DNA of 64,000 nucleotides from JAUMBM01 sp964441755 (GTDB taxonomy: Bacteria > Bacteroidota > Bacteroidia > Chitinophagales > Saprospiraceae), in contig CAYTVG010000015.1 of assembly GCA_964441755.1 (NCBI GenBank), forward strand, positions 49,148 through 113,147, given 5' to 3'. Below the pieces are notes generated by a model, which was given only the letters and a program-made list of their open reading frames with translations, made no database searches and had not been told where the DNA came from. Within the stretch, counting starts at the first letter, position 1; each line of letters begins with the position of its first letter. Of this stretch, positions 9,708 to 16,878 are shown in pieces. The position numbers and the translations under genes are program-made.

Positions 9708-11120
9708 ATGATGACAGAAACATTTGCCATTGTCGATATCGAAACCACGGGGGGCCGACCCGACCGCGATAAAGTTACAGAAATTGGTATTGTCCTGCAC
9801 AATGGTCGCCAAATATTATCTACCTATTCAACGCTGATTAATCCCGAATGTTACATTCCCTACGGGATTACCCAAATCACCGGGATCACCCAGGAGATGG
9901 TTGCTGATGCGCCCCGCTTCTACGAAGTAGCCAAAGAAATTGTCGAACTGACGGAGGGTGCTATCTTTGTTGCCCACAACGCCCGCTTCGATTACAGTTT
10001 CCTGCGGGAAGAATTTGCCCGCCTGGGCTACACATTCAGCCGCAAACAACTCTGCACGGTTCGCCTGAGCCGCAAAGTATTTCCCGGGCTGCAGAGTTAC
10101 AGCCTCGAAAATTTAATCCGCCACTTCAGCATAGAGGCCAAACGCCGGCACCGCGCCCTGGACGACGCGCTGGCCACTGCCCGCCTGCTGGAAATGGCTT
10201 TTGAGGCGCAAAGCGGGTCGGTTACAGTGAAGGAGCTGGTGCAGCAGGGGCTGCAGGCTACCCGCCTGCCGCAGCACTTTCAGGCCGGGCAGCTGGAACA
10301 GCTGCCGGAGGCCTGCGGGGTTTACTATTTTTACAACGCCCAAAAAGAGGTGGTGTATGTGGGTAAAAGTATCAACATACGCAAACGGGTAGCCGAGCAT
10401 TTTGCGGATATGACGGACAAAGGGCTGCAGCTGCAGCGGCAGGTGGCCGATCTTAGCTATGAGGTTACCGGCAGCGAACTGGTTGCGCTTTTGCTGGAGT
10501 CGGCTGAAATTAAGAAGCTGCTGCCGCCTATCAACAGGGCACAGCGACAGCAGTCTTTTCCTTTCGGTATTCATGCTTTTTATGACGAAGAGGGGGTGCT
10601 CAATTTTGATGTCGTACGCCTCAATGCGAAGGTAAAAAGTGATAAAACGGTGATTTCGGAGTATCCAACCTATATGCGTGCCAAGGCCCGACTCAATCAG
10701 GTGCTCGCAGATCACGAGCTGTGTTCCCGTTACTGTCATCTCTATCCGGGACAGGCTGCCTGCTTTTTATTTCACTTGCGGCAGTGCCGCGGTGTGTGCG
10801 CAGGGCAGGAGTCTGCCGAAGACTACAACCAGCGGGCCTCGCAGGCGCTCGAACGAATGCGCACGGTTTTTGACAGTGATTTTTTATTGCTGGACAAAGG
10901 GCGTTCGGCAGACGAACAGGCGGTCGTGCTTGTCCGTGCAGGGAGCTTTCAGGGTTATGGCTATGTTGATAAGGAGGCAGGGCATTCCGTGGAGGAGTTG
11001 CTTGGCGCTGTCAGGCCGCAGGCAGGCAATGCTGAGACCAACCGCATCATCCAGCGGTTTATGAGCCAGTATCCTGCGGCCAAAGTAATTTCACTCGATC
11101 CTGCTCGCTCCGGGTGCTAG
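9708..11120 (+). CDS. DnaQ-like exonuclease fused to a GIY-YIG nuclease domain
   Basis: A 470-residue protein with two nuclease parts. Residues 1-170 are a DEDDh 3'-5' exonuclease like the DNA polymerase III epsilon subunit (D10 and E12 in IVDIETTGG, HNARFDYSFL, and HRALDDALAT). Residues about 205-290 are a GIY-YIG domain (GVYYF, VVYVGKSINIRKRV) related to the UvrC N terminus and the Cho endonuclease. Such fusions occur in several phyla and probably act in DNA repair, one domain incising and the other trimming. The C-terminal ~180 residues contain conserved cysteines (SRYCHLY, CRGVCAGQ) as in UvrC-like proteins. The start could be either of two adjacent ATG codons. Confidence 0.9.
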   Translation: MMTETFAIVDIETTGGRPDRDKVTEIGIVLHNGRQILSTYSTLINPECYIPYGITQITGITQEMVADAPRFYEVAKEIVELTEGAIFVAHNARFDYSFLREEFARLGYTFSRKQLCTVRLSRKVFPGLQSYSLENLIRHFSIEAKRRHRALDDALATARLLEMAFEAQSGSVTVKELVQQGLQATRLPQHFQAGQLEQLPEACGVYYFYNAQKEVVYVGKSINIRKRVAEHFADMTDKGLQLQRQVADLSYEVTGSELVALLLESAEIKKLLPPINRAQRQQSFPFGIHAFYDEEGVLNFDVVRLNAKVKSDKTVISEYPTYMRAKARLNQVLADHELCSRYCHLYPGQAACFLFHLRQCRGVCAGQESAEDYNQRASQALERMRTVFDSDFLLLDKGRSADEQAVVLVRAGSFQGYGYVDKEAGHSVEELLGAVRPQAGNAETNRIIQRFMSQYPAAKVISLDPARSGC

Positions 11121-11122
11121 CT

Positions 11123-11143
11123 GCAGCGGCTGGCTGCCTTTTT
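11123..11143 (+). terminator. Probable intrinsic terminator
   Basis: A short GC-rich hairpin (GCAGC at 11123-11127, GCTGC at 11133-11137) is followed by five T residues just after the nuclease gene stop. Confidence 0.5.
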
Positions 11144-11194
11144 ACTCCCCCCCAAACCGAAAAAAGAGACCACTGGTCGATTTTTCCGCAGCAG

Positions 11195-11202
11195 TATCTT
11201 TG
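11195..11202 (+). promoter_or_regulatory. Putative -7 box (TATCTTTG)
   Basis: A TAnnTTTG match about 90 bases upstream of the next gene. A second match (TATATTTG) lies at 11212-11219. Confidence 0.45.
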
Positions 11203-11293
11203 TATTGTGCGTATATTTGGATAGACAAGCCGCTGCAGGTTTGGCCTGAGGGCGGGTTGTCAACATCACGGTATCTTAACAACAGTCGGTAGT

Positions 11294-12004
11294 ATGAGCA
11301 ATCCAATCAAAGATTTTGCTTACAAAACCATTAAAAAAACATTCATGGATACGCCTACGGACGGAGGGGATGAAAAGCAGCGGCATGCAGAAACCATCAT
11401 TCGCAACCATGTCATCTGGTCGATGGGCGCCAGTTTTATCGTGCCCATACCTGTGGCTGATGTCTTTGCTGTCTCGGCGCTGCAGCTTGATATGGTGCGG
11501 CAACTTTGTCGTGTATACGGCATCAGTTTCGCAGAAACACAGGGCAAGGCAATCGTCACCAGCCTGACCAGCAGTACCTTGGCGCGTGCGGGTGCGCGAA
11601 GTCTCATCAAGCTGATTCCCGGTGTGGGGACGGTGATAGGCGGGGTGACGACCTCTGTCTTCAATGCAGCTTCTACCTATGCACTTGGACAGGTATTCCG
11701 CAAGCATTTTGAAAATGGAGGCACTTTCCTCGATTTTGATGTAGAGCGGCTGAAGAATATCTACCGCGAGCAGTTTGAAAAAGGTAAGCAGATGGCCGAG
11801 AGTTGGCGTGGCAAGCTGCCCGACGATGTGCCACCGCCACCTGCAGCGGAAGAAGTCAGGTCAACAGCAACGCCGGCTGCAACGGTGGGGCATGATCAGT
11901 ATGTCATGGCGCAGTTGCGGGAACTGGCTGAGCTGCGCTCGGCCGGGGTGATTACCGATGAGGAGTTCAATCAGATGAAAAAACGGTTGATTGATTCGTT
12001 TTAA
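11294..12004 (+). CDS. DUF697/YcjF-like membrane protein with C-terminal SHOCT motif
   Basis: A 236-residue protein. Residues about 35-150 resemble DUF697 (YcjF-like) proteins: a stretch with helix-breaking prolines (SFIVPIPVADVFAVSALQLDMV) and a glycine-rich hydrophobic segment (LIKLIPGVGTVIGGVTTSVF) that probably inserts in the membrane. A charged linker (FEKGKQMAESWRGKL, then PPPPAAEE) leads to a final ~35 residues typical of SHOCT domains (LRELAELRSAGVITDEEFNQ). The combination suggests a peripheral or integral membrane oligomer, but the function is unknown. It is monocistronic, with a terminator on each side. Confidence 0.82.
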   Translation: MSNPIKDFAYKTIKKTFMDTPTDGGDEKQRHAETIIRNHVIWSMGASFIVPIPVADVFAVSALQLDMVRQLCRVYGISFAETQGKAIVTSLTSSTLARAGARSLIKLIPGVGTVIGGVTTSVFNAASTYALGQVFRKHFENGGTFLDFDVERLKNIYREQFEKGKQMAESWRGKLPDDVPPPPAAEEVRSTATPAATVGHDQYVMAQLRELAELRSAGVITDEEFNQMKKRLIDSF

Positions 12005-12012
12005 TCGTTTTG

Positions 12013-12037
12013 TTTTTGCCGGCGGCGGCCGGCAAAA
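12013..12037 (+). terminator. Hairpin terminator after the DUF697 gene
   Basis: Arms tttttgccggc and gccggcaaaaa surround a 3-base centre, immediately after the stop codon. Confidence 0.55.
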
Positions 12038-12082
12038 AAAGGGGGGGCTTCGGGTTTTGTAAAAAAACCGGAGCCCCCCTTT
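12038..12082. terminator. Terminator between convergent genes
   Basis: A G-rich arm (12038-12058) pairs, with small bulges, with a C-rich arm (12064-12082) and has A/T runs on its flanks. It probably serves tsaD on the minus strand. Confidence 0.6.
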
Positions 12083-12104
12083 ATGTACGGTATATCAGGC
12101 TGTA

Positions 12105-13124
12105 TCATCCATGTGCATCAAAAGCCAGCCTGGCTGAGGGCTCTGTTGCCTGACTGCAAAAGTCTCCCGCCAGGTATTTGAAATGAGCGGCCACGCCTAT
12201 CATGCCGGCATTATCGGTGCTGTAGGCAAAAGCGGGGATATAGGTATTCCAGCCCTGTTGTGCACCCAGTGCCAGGAATTGTTTGCGCAGGCCTGAATTG
12301 GCGGAGACACCGCCGGCAATGGCGATCTCCCGAATGCCCGTCAGCAGCGCCGCCTGCTCAAGTTTGTTGAGCAGGATGCTCACGATGCGCTGCTGAATAG
12401 AGGCGCAAAGATGAGGAAGCTCTCTTTCTACGAATGAAGGATCCGATTGTTGCTGTTTTTCGATAAAATACCGGAAGGAAGTCTTGAGGCCGCTGAAGCT
12501 GAAGTCCAGCCCGTCGAGCCGGGGTTCCGGAAAATGGTAGCGCGCCTCTCCTTCGCCGGCCAGCCGGTCAATGTGGGGACCTGCCGGGTAGGGCAGCCCC
12601 ATAAGCTTGCCGGTTTTGTCAAAAGCTTCACCGGCTGCATCGTCCAGTGTACTGCCCAATACAACCATCTGCAGCGGGCTGTCGACCCGTACAATCTGGG
12701 TGTGCCCCCCCGAAACTGTGAGGCAGAGGAAGGGGAAGGCAGGGACAGGGGGCTCAGCAAAGTGTGCCAGCACGTGAGCCTGCAAATGGTGTACGTCAAT
12801 GAGCGGAAGCCCGCGAGACAAGGCAAAAGCCTTGGCAAAAGCTACGCCCACTACCAATGAACCCATCAGTCCCGGCCCCCGGGTGAAGGCCACGGCACTT
12901 ACTTCTGCGGGGCTTATGCCTGCCTGCTGCATAGCAGCCGATACCGTAGGTACTATGTTGGCAAGGTGCGCGCGGGAGGCATGTTCGGGTACTACACCAC
13001 CATATTGCTGATGCACTTGCTGACTGGCAACAACATTGCTCAGGACATGCCCGTTTTGGACAACCGCGACGGAGGTATCGTCACAGGAAGATTCAATCGC
13101 CAGGATATTTATATTGACGGACAT
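12105..13124 (-). CDS. tsaD: tRNA N6-adenosine threonylcarbamoyltransferase
   Basis: A 339-residue protein with full TsaD/Kae1 features: the N-terminal ILAIESSCDDTSVAVV, metal-binding histidines in HHLQAHVLAH, the LTVSGGHTQIV loop, LDDAAGEAFDKTGKLMGLPYP, and the C-terminal AIAGGVSANSGLR and STDNAGMIG. TsaD works with TsaB and TsaE to transfer the threonylcarbamoyl group onto A37 of tRNAs reading ANN codons. It is an essential housekeeping gene. It reads away from the 13351 operon, leaving about 225 bases for divergent promoters. Confidence 0.97.
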   Translation of the reverse strand: MSVNINILAIESSCDDTSVAVVQNGHVLSNVVASQQVHQQYGGVVPEHASRAHLANIVPTVSAAMQQAGISPAEVSAVAFTRGPGLMGSLVVGVAFAKAFALSRGLPLIDVHHLQAHVLAHFAEPPVPAFPFLCLTVSGGHTQIVRVDSPLQMVVLGSTLDDAAGEAFDKTGKLMGLPYPAGPHIDRLAGEGEARYHFPEPRLDGLDFSFSGLKTSFRYFIEKQQQSDPSFVERELPHLCASIQQRIVSILLNKLEQAALLTGIREIAIAGGVSANSGLRKQFLALGAQQGWNTYIPAFAYSTDNAGMIGVAAHFKYLAGDFCSQATEPSARLAFDAHG

Positions 13125-13350
13125 CAGAATTGTATTATTTTTGTGCCACCATTAAGTCAACCACCAAAATACAGTTTTTTTGCATCTGCCTTCTTCAGAG
13201 GCTGTGTCAGACTGAGGTGTTGAAAAAAAACTGCTGCAAAAGTAAAGGTATGTGGCAGACTTTTTACATATTCGCCACCACATTTTGGGGAGGCTTACTG
13301 GCCGCCTTGATGTATGCGCAAATTATTTTTATTTATTAAACAAACCGGAA

Positions 13351-13941
13351 ATGAGACTGGGTATAAATATCATTCTCCTGCTGATCGCTGCCGCGCTGAC
13401 CTACCTTTTGTATGACAGCATTAAAGATCCTATTGCGTTCAACAAAGAGCGACAAATTCGTGAGCTGGCAGTACAGGAACGCCTGAAGGAAATCCGCAAG
13501 TGCCAGGAATTGTTCCGCGATATCACCGGTAAGTTTGCGCACAATTTCGACACGCTTCGGGATGTGCTTACCTACGACAGCTTTGCCATCATCGCGGTCA
13601 TTGGTGATCCTGATGATCCCAACTTCACGGGTGATATCACTTACGATACTACCTACAAGCGTGCCATTGACTCTGTTTCCGTGCTGGGCTTGTCTGCCAG
13701 TCTGGATTCCCTTCGCTATGTTCCTTATGGCGGCGGGGCAATTTTCGACATCCGTGCTGAGGTCATCGACTACCAGAGTACAGAGGTGCCGGTTGTAGAA
13801 GTGGGTGCGCGCCGTAAGGTATTTATGGGCGAGAAGTACTCGAGCAAGTCCTACGCCCGTTATGATCAAAAGTATGATCCCGAGAAGCCACTCAAGTTTG
13901 GCAATATGGGGGCGCCAAATTTGTCAGGTAATTGGGAGTAA
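13351..13941 (+). CDS. Membrane-anchored protein of unknown function
   Basis: A 196-residue protein when started at the ATG at 13351, which follows an A-rich region and places the membrane anchor (IILLLIAAALTYLLYD) at the very N terminus; the longer frame from 13252 is unlikely. After the anchor come charged coiled-coil residues (KERQIRELAVQERLKEIRK) and a soluble domain. It heads a three-gene unit with the DUF3822-like gene and rsmD, overlapping the next start by 10 bases. I do not recognise the family beyond its neighbourhood. Confidence 0.8.
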   Translation: MRLGINIILLLIAAALTYLLYDSIKDPIAFNKERQIRELAVQERLKEIRKCQELFRDITGKFAHNFDTLRDVLTYDSFAIIAVIGDPDDPNFTGDITYDTTYKRAIDSVSVLGLSASLDSLRYVPYGGGAIFDIRAEVIDYQSTEVPVVEVGARRKVFMGEKYSSKSYARYDQKYDPEKPLKFGNMGAPNLSGNWE

Positions 13942-14750
13942 GACGAATAGACGTTGAGGAAGCCCTCAGCCCTTCTCAACTGGCTTCCTCTGCTGCAGCG
14001 CTGTCGGTATTCAATGGTATCGACAGCGCTGCTTATGCCATTTTTGACGATGCCGGTAAGCCTTTGGTATTTCGTGCTTTCGACTTCACGGCCAACGCAC
14101 ACTGGATCGATAAGGATGGTTACAGCCATCTTCCTTTTCGCCGGATACACATGGCCTGGTGCGGACAGCAGTCAGTCTTGGTGCCGGCTCGCTTGTTCGA
14201 TCCTTCCCGGCCGGCTTTGTATTTGCAACAGATAACCCAATTGTCCGCGGACAGTCAGGTACTCAGTGAGCCTGTTCCCGGGCTGGATGCCTACCTGGTT
14301 TTTTCCTTCCCACAGGCAGTAGCGCGTCACTGGTCGCAGCGCTATCCACACTGGCGATACTGGCATATTCTCAGCGTGTTGCTGCCGCGCTTTCACCGGC
14401 ATGCACAACAGCTGCAGGAAGAGGTTATGCACGCCTTTTTTCAGGGGAATGACTTGCGTGTGTTCGTTTGGCGCGATGGCAGGCTGTTGCTGTCCAATGT
14501 GTTTACTTGTCCTACAGCCAAAGATTTTCTTTATTTCTGCTTGCTGGCTATTGACCTGACAGGCTGCAACATTGCCGAGATTAAGGTCTTCCTGCTAGGC
14601 GAGCTCACACAAGAGGGGGATGTATATGCTCTGCTGCGCCGGTATATCAGCCGACTGGAGTTTATGTCTGCAGAAGTCGGCACTAAACCCTTGGGCGACC
14701 TGCCTCCACACGGCTATCTGGCGTATAGTTGGTTGTCAGAGCAGCCCTAA
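13932..14750 (+). CDS. DUF3822-like protein
   Basis: A 272-residue protein starting with TTG at 13932, inside the end of the preceding gene. The layout fits the Bacteroidota DUF3822 family (actin/PilM-like ATPase fold, often next to rsmD): an N-terminal half with alternating strands, then HAFFQGNDLRVFVWRDGRLL and an aromatic-rich segment (KDFLYFCLLAIDLTG). The true start is uncertain because no ATG is available near it. The role is unknown; the conserved link to the 16S rRNA methylase gene is the main clue. Confidence 0.75.
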   Translation: MGVRRIDVEEALSPSQLASSAAALSVFNGIDSAAYAIFDDAGKPLVFRAFDFTANAHWIDKDGYSHLPFRRIHMAWCGQQSVLVPARLFDPSRPALYLQQITQLSADSQVLSEPVPGLDAYLVFSFPQAVARHWSQRYPHWRYWHILSVLLPRFHRHAQQLQEEVMHAFFQGNDLRVFVWRDGRLLLSNVFTCPTAKDFLYFCLLAIDLTGCNIAEIKVFLLGELTQEGDVYALLRRYISRLEFMSAEVGTKPLGDLPPHGYLAYSWLSEQP

Positions 14751-14770
14751 TTTTTTCCCAATCACACATC

Positions 14771-15313
14771 ATGAGAATCATAGGGGGTACTTTCAAAGGC
14801 CGGCGATTTAATCCGCCGGCAGATAACTGGCCTACCAGGCCTACAACCGACTACGCAAAGGAAGGTCTTTTCAATATTATCAGCAATCATTTTGAATTTG
14901 AGGAGATTAAGGTGCTGGACCTGTTTGGAGGTACCGGTAGTCATAGCTATGAGTTTATCTCACGGGGCTGCCGCGATGTTACTTATGTCGACAAATTTGT
15001 GGGCTGCATTAAATTTGTGGACAAGACGGCCAAAGAGCTGGGGATAACGGATTTTCTGCGCATTGTCAGGAGTGATGTCTTTCGTTTTATCGAGACGGAT
15101 ACGCATCAGTACGACTATATCTTTGCCGGCCCGCCCTATCCGCTGCCCAATATCCCCGAAATTCCGGATATCATCCTGAAGAAAAAACTGTTGAAGCCCG
15201 GCGGCTGGCTGGTGTTGGAGCACAACCCCCAGCATGATTTTAAAGATCACCCCAATCTCTTGCAGGTACGCAATTACGGAAAGACAATTTTTAGTATATT
15301 TACCACAACCTGA
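14771..15313 (+). CDS. rsmD: 16S rRNA (guanine(966)-N2)-methyltransferase RsmD-like
   Basis: A 180-residue protein when started at 14771, giving the classic RsmD opening MRIIGGTFKGRRF. The SAM-binding motif VLDLFGGTGSHSYEF (48-62) and RPTTDYAKEGLFNI match RsmD. The usual catalytic DPPY/NPPY motif reads GPPY here (residues 120-123, FAGPPYPLP), so the acidic or amide residue that normally contacts the target amino group is a glycine. The enzyme may still act, or it may have altered chemistry. It ends the three-gene unit begun at 13351. Confidence 0.88.
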   Translation: MRIIGGTFKGRRFNPPADNWPTRPTTDYAKEGLFNIISNHFEFEEIKVLDLFGGTGSHSYEFISRGCRDVTYVDKFVGCIKFVDKTAKELGITDFLRIVRSDVFRFIETDTHQYDYIFAGPPYPLPNIPEIPDIILKKKLLKPGGWLVLEHNPQHDFKDHPNLLQVRNYGKTIFSIFTTT

Positions 15314-15405
15314 GGTGTCCGTTGACGAGGTCTAAATCCTGTGCTTTTTTCCACTTTCCGGCAGGCCAAAAATAAGTTGCGTGCAGGCGTGGTAAATGTA
15401 TTGCT

Positions 15406-15855
15406 ATGAAAAATATTCCTGCTATTTTTTGGGCACTCTTATGCCTGACCACCACCAGCCAGTTACCGGCGCAGCATGCAGTCTTTGTTGGTAAATGGGA
15501 GGGGAAGCTAACACAAAATGAGGGGGGCTACAGACAGGAGTACAGTTTTGTGCTGCAAGTAGAATCGCGGGGGGATGTTCTCAGGGGTACATCTTTTGTC
15601 CGCGTTGAAGCCATTTTTGCCGAAATGGACTGGGTCGGGTTTGTTGCAGACGGCAATGTACTTCATTTCAGAGAGGAGCGCCTCCGCAGAGCCCATAAGC
15701 CCAGAGAGCTGGAGTGGTGTTATAAATCATCACAGCTCAAACTCGTTCGCCGGCCCGATGCGCTCTATCTCGAGGGGCCGTGGCAAGGCACTTCGGAGAC
15801 GGGAATCTGTATCCCCGGCTGGATTGTCATCCGCAAGCAGATCCCTAAGGCCTGA
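15406..15855 (+). CDS. Small secreted protein of unknown function
   Basis: A 149-residue protein with a signal peptide (about residues 1-22, ending PAQ) and a beta-rich mature part opening with VGKWEGKLTQNEGG, which resembles lipocalin-like small barrels. It contains two cysteines. The last 11 bases overlap the end of the converging dehydrogenase gene, an unusual tail-to-tail overlap that leaves no room for a terminator. Confidence 0.7.
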   Translation: MKNIPAIFWALLCLTTTSQLPAQHAVFVGKWEGKLTQNEGGYRQEYSFVLQVESRGDVLRGTSFVRVEAIFAEMDWVGFVADGNVLHFREERLRRAHKPRELEWCYKSSQLKLVRRPDALYLEGPWQGTSETGICIPGWIVIRKQIPKA

Positions 15856-16822
15856 GGGCTGCTATCTTGGCTGCCAGCACGCGTGCGTGCCCTGCTTCTG
15901 CTTCGTACGACCAGCCGGCGATGTGGGGCGTGAGTACCACCTGTGGCGATGACAGTAAATACTGAAAAGGAGCCGGTAAGCTCGTGGGGTTGAGGTGGAC
16001 AAATGACTGATCTTCGTATTCGATCACATCCAGGGCAGCACCTCTCACCCGGCCGCTGGCCAGCCTGTCGGTCAGTGCAGCCGTCTCCAGCACCAGTCCT
16101 CTGGCTGTATTTATCAGCCAGACAGGCTGCCGGAAAGCATCCAGAAAGGGGCCGTTGATGAAGTAGTGGTTGTCAGGCGTATACGGGATGTGGATACTGA
16201 CTATCTCCGCCTCTGACTGTAGCTGTTCCAGACTCACCTCCTGTGCATAGGCATCGCCGAAGGAAGTTTTGTATTTGTCATAAGCGATCACGCGGCAGTC
16301 AAAGCCCGCCAGTCGCCTCGCCAGTGCGCTGCCCATATTGCCATAGCCCAGTATGCCTACCGTTCTGCCTTTGAGTTCATATCCGCGATTGCCGGCTCGT
16401 ATCCATTCGCCCTGACGCACCTGCCTGTCGGCACGCGCCAGGTTGTTGAGCAGCATGAGCAGCAGCCCCATCGTATGCTCGGCAACGGTATCCCGGCTGC
16501 CTTCTGCCGAAGTCAACACTTGTACGCCTTTGGCGGCAGCGTAGTCGAGATCGATGTGCTCTGTACCCACGCCGCTGCGTGCAACAAACCGAAGCCGTGA
16601 GGCTTTGTCCAGCAGCTCCCGGTCGACCCGCAGCCGGCTGCGGATGATAATACCTTCATACAAATGAATTTCCGAAAGGATAGCCTCCCGGTCGGCCTGC
16701 AGACGGTCGTGGCAGCTATAGCCCATAGCGCGCAGCGACTGCCAGAGGAGCTCCTCGGCTGGGTCGATAAACATTACCTGACCCGGCCGGTCGGCCGGGG
16801 CTGTTGGCTCCGCAAGGTGCAT
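15845..16822 (-). CDS. D-2-hydroxyacid dehydrogenase (SerA-like)
   Basis: A 325-residue NAD-dependent dehydrogenase. The Rossmann motif is TVGILGYGNMGSALARRL. The catalytic arginine is in LINTARGLV, the glutamate region is in ALDVIEYED, and the histidine is in VVLTPHIAGW. The N-terminal substrate part has VARSGVGTEHIDLDYAAAKG. This pattern is shared by phosphoglycerate, glycerate and related dehydrogenases; without an ACT domain it is not a full-length SerA, and the substrate cannot be named. The start could also be the methionine at 16774. A terminator lies between it and the upstream TonB receptor gene. Confidence 0.9.
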   Translation of the reverse strand: MHLAEPTAPADRPGQVMFIDPAEELLWQSLRAMGYSCHDRLQADREAILSEIHLYEGIIIRSRLRVDRELLDKASRLRFVARSGVGTEHIDLDYAAAKGVQVLTSAEGSRDTVAEHTMGLLLMLLNNLARADRQVRQGEWIRAGNRGYELKGRTVGILGYGNMGSALARRLAGFDCRVIAYDKYKTSFGDAYAQEVSLEQLQSEAEIVSIHIPYTPDNHYFINGPFLDAFRQPVWLINTARGLVLETAALTDRLASGRVRGAALDVIEYEDQSFVHLNPTSLPAPFQYLLSSPQVVLTPHIAGWSYEAEAGHARVLAAKIAALRP

Positions 16823-16839
16823 ATTGCTTGTTTTTGTAA

Positions 16840-16877
16840 AAAAAGCTGCCGCAGGCGCGCCGCTGCGGCAGCTTTTT
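16840..16877 (-). terminator. Intrinsic terminator of the TonB receptor gene
   Basis: Perfect 15-bp arms (16840-16854 and 16863-16877) with an 8-base loop end one base from the receptor stop codon and are followed by T residues on the minus strand. Confidence 0.8.
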
Positions 16878-16878
16878 C

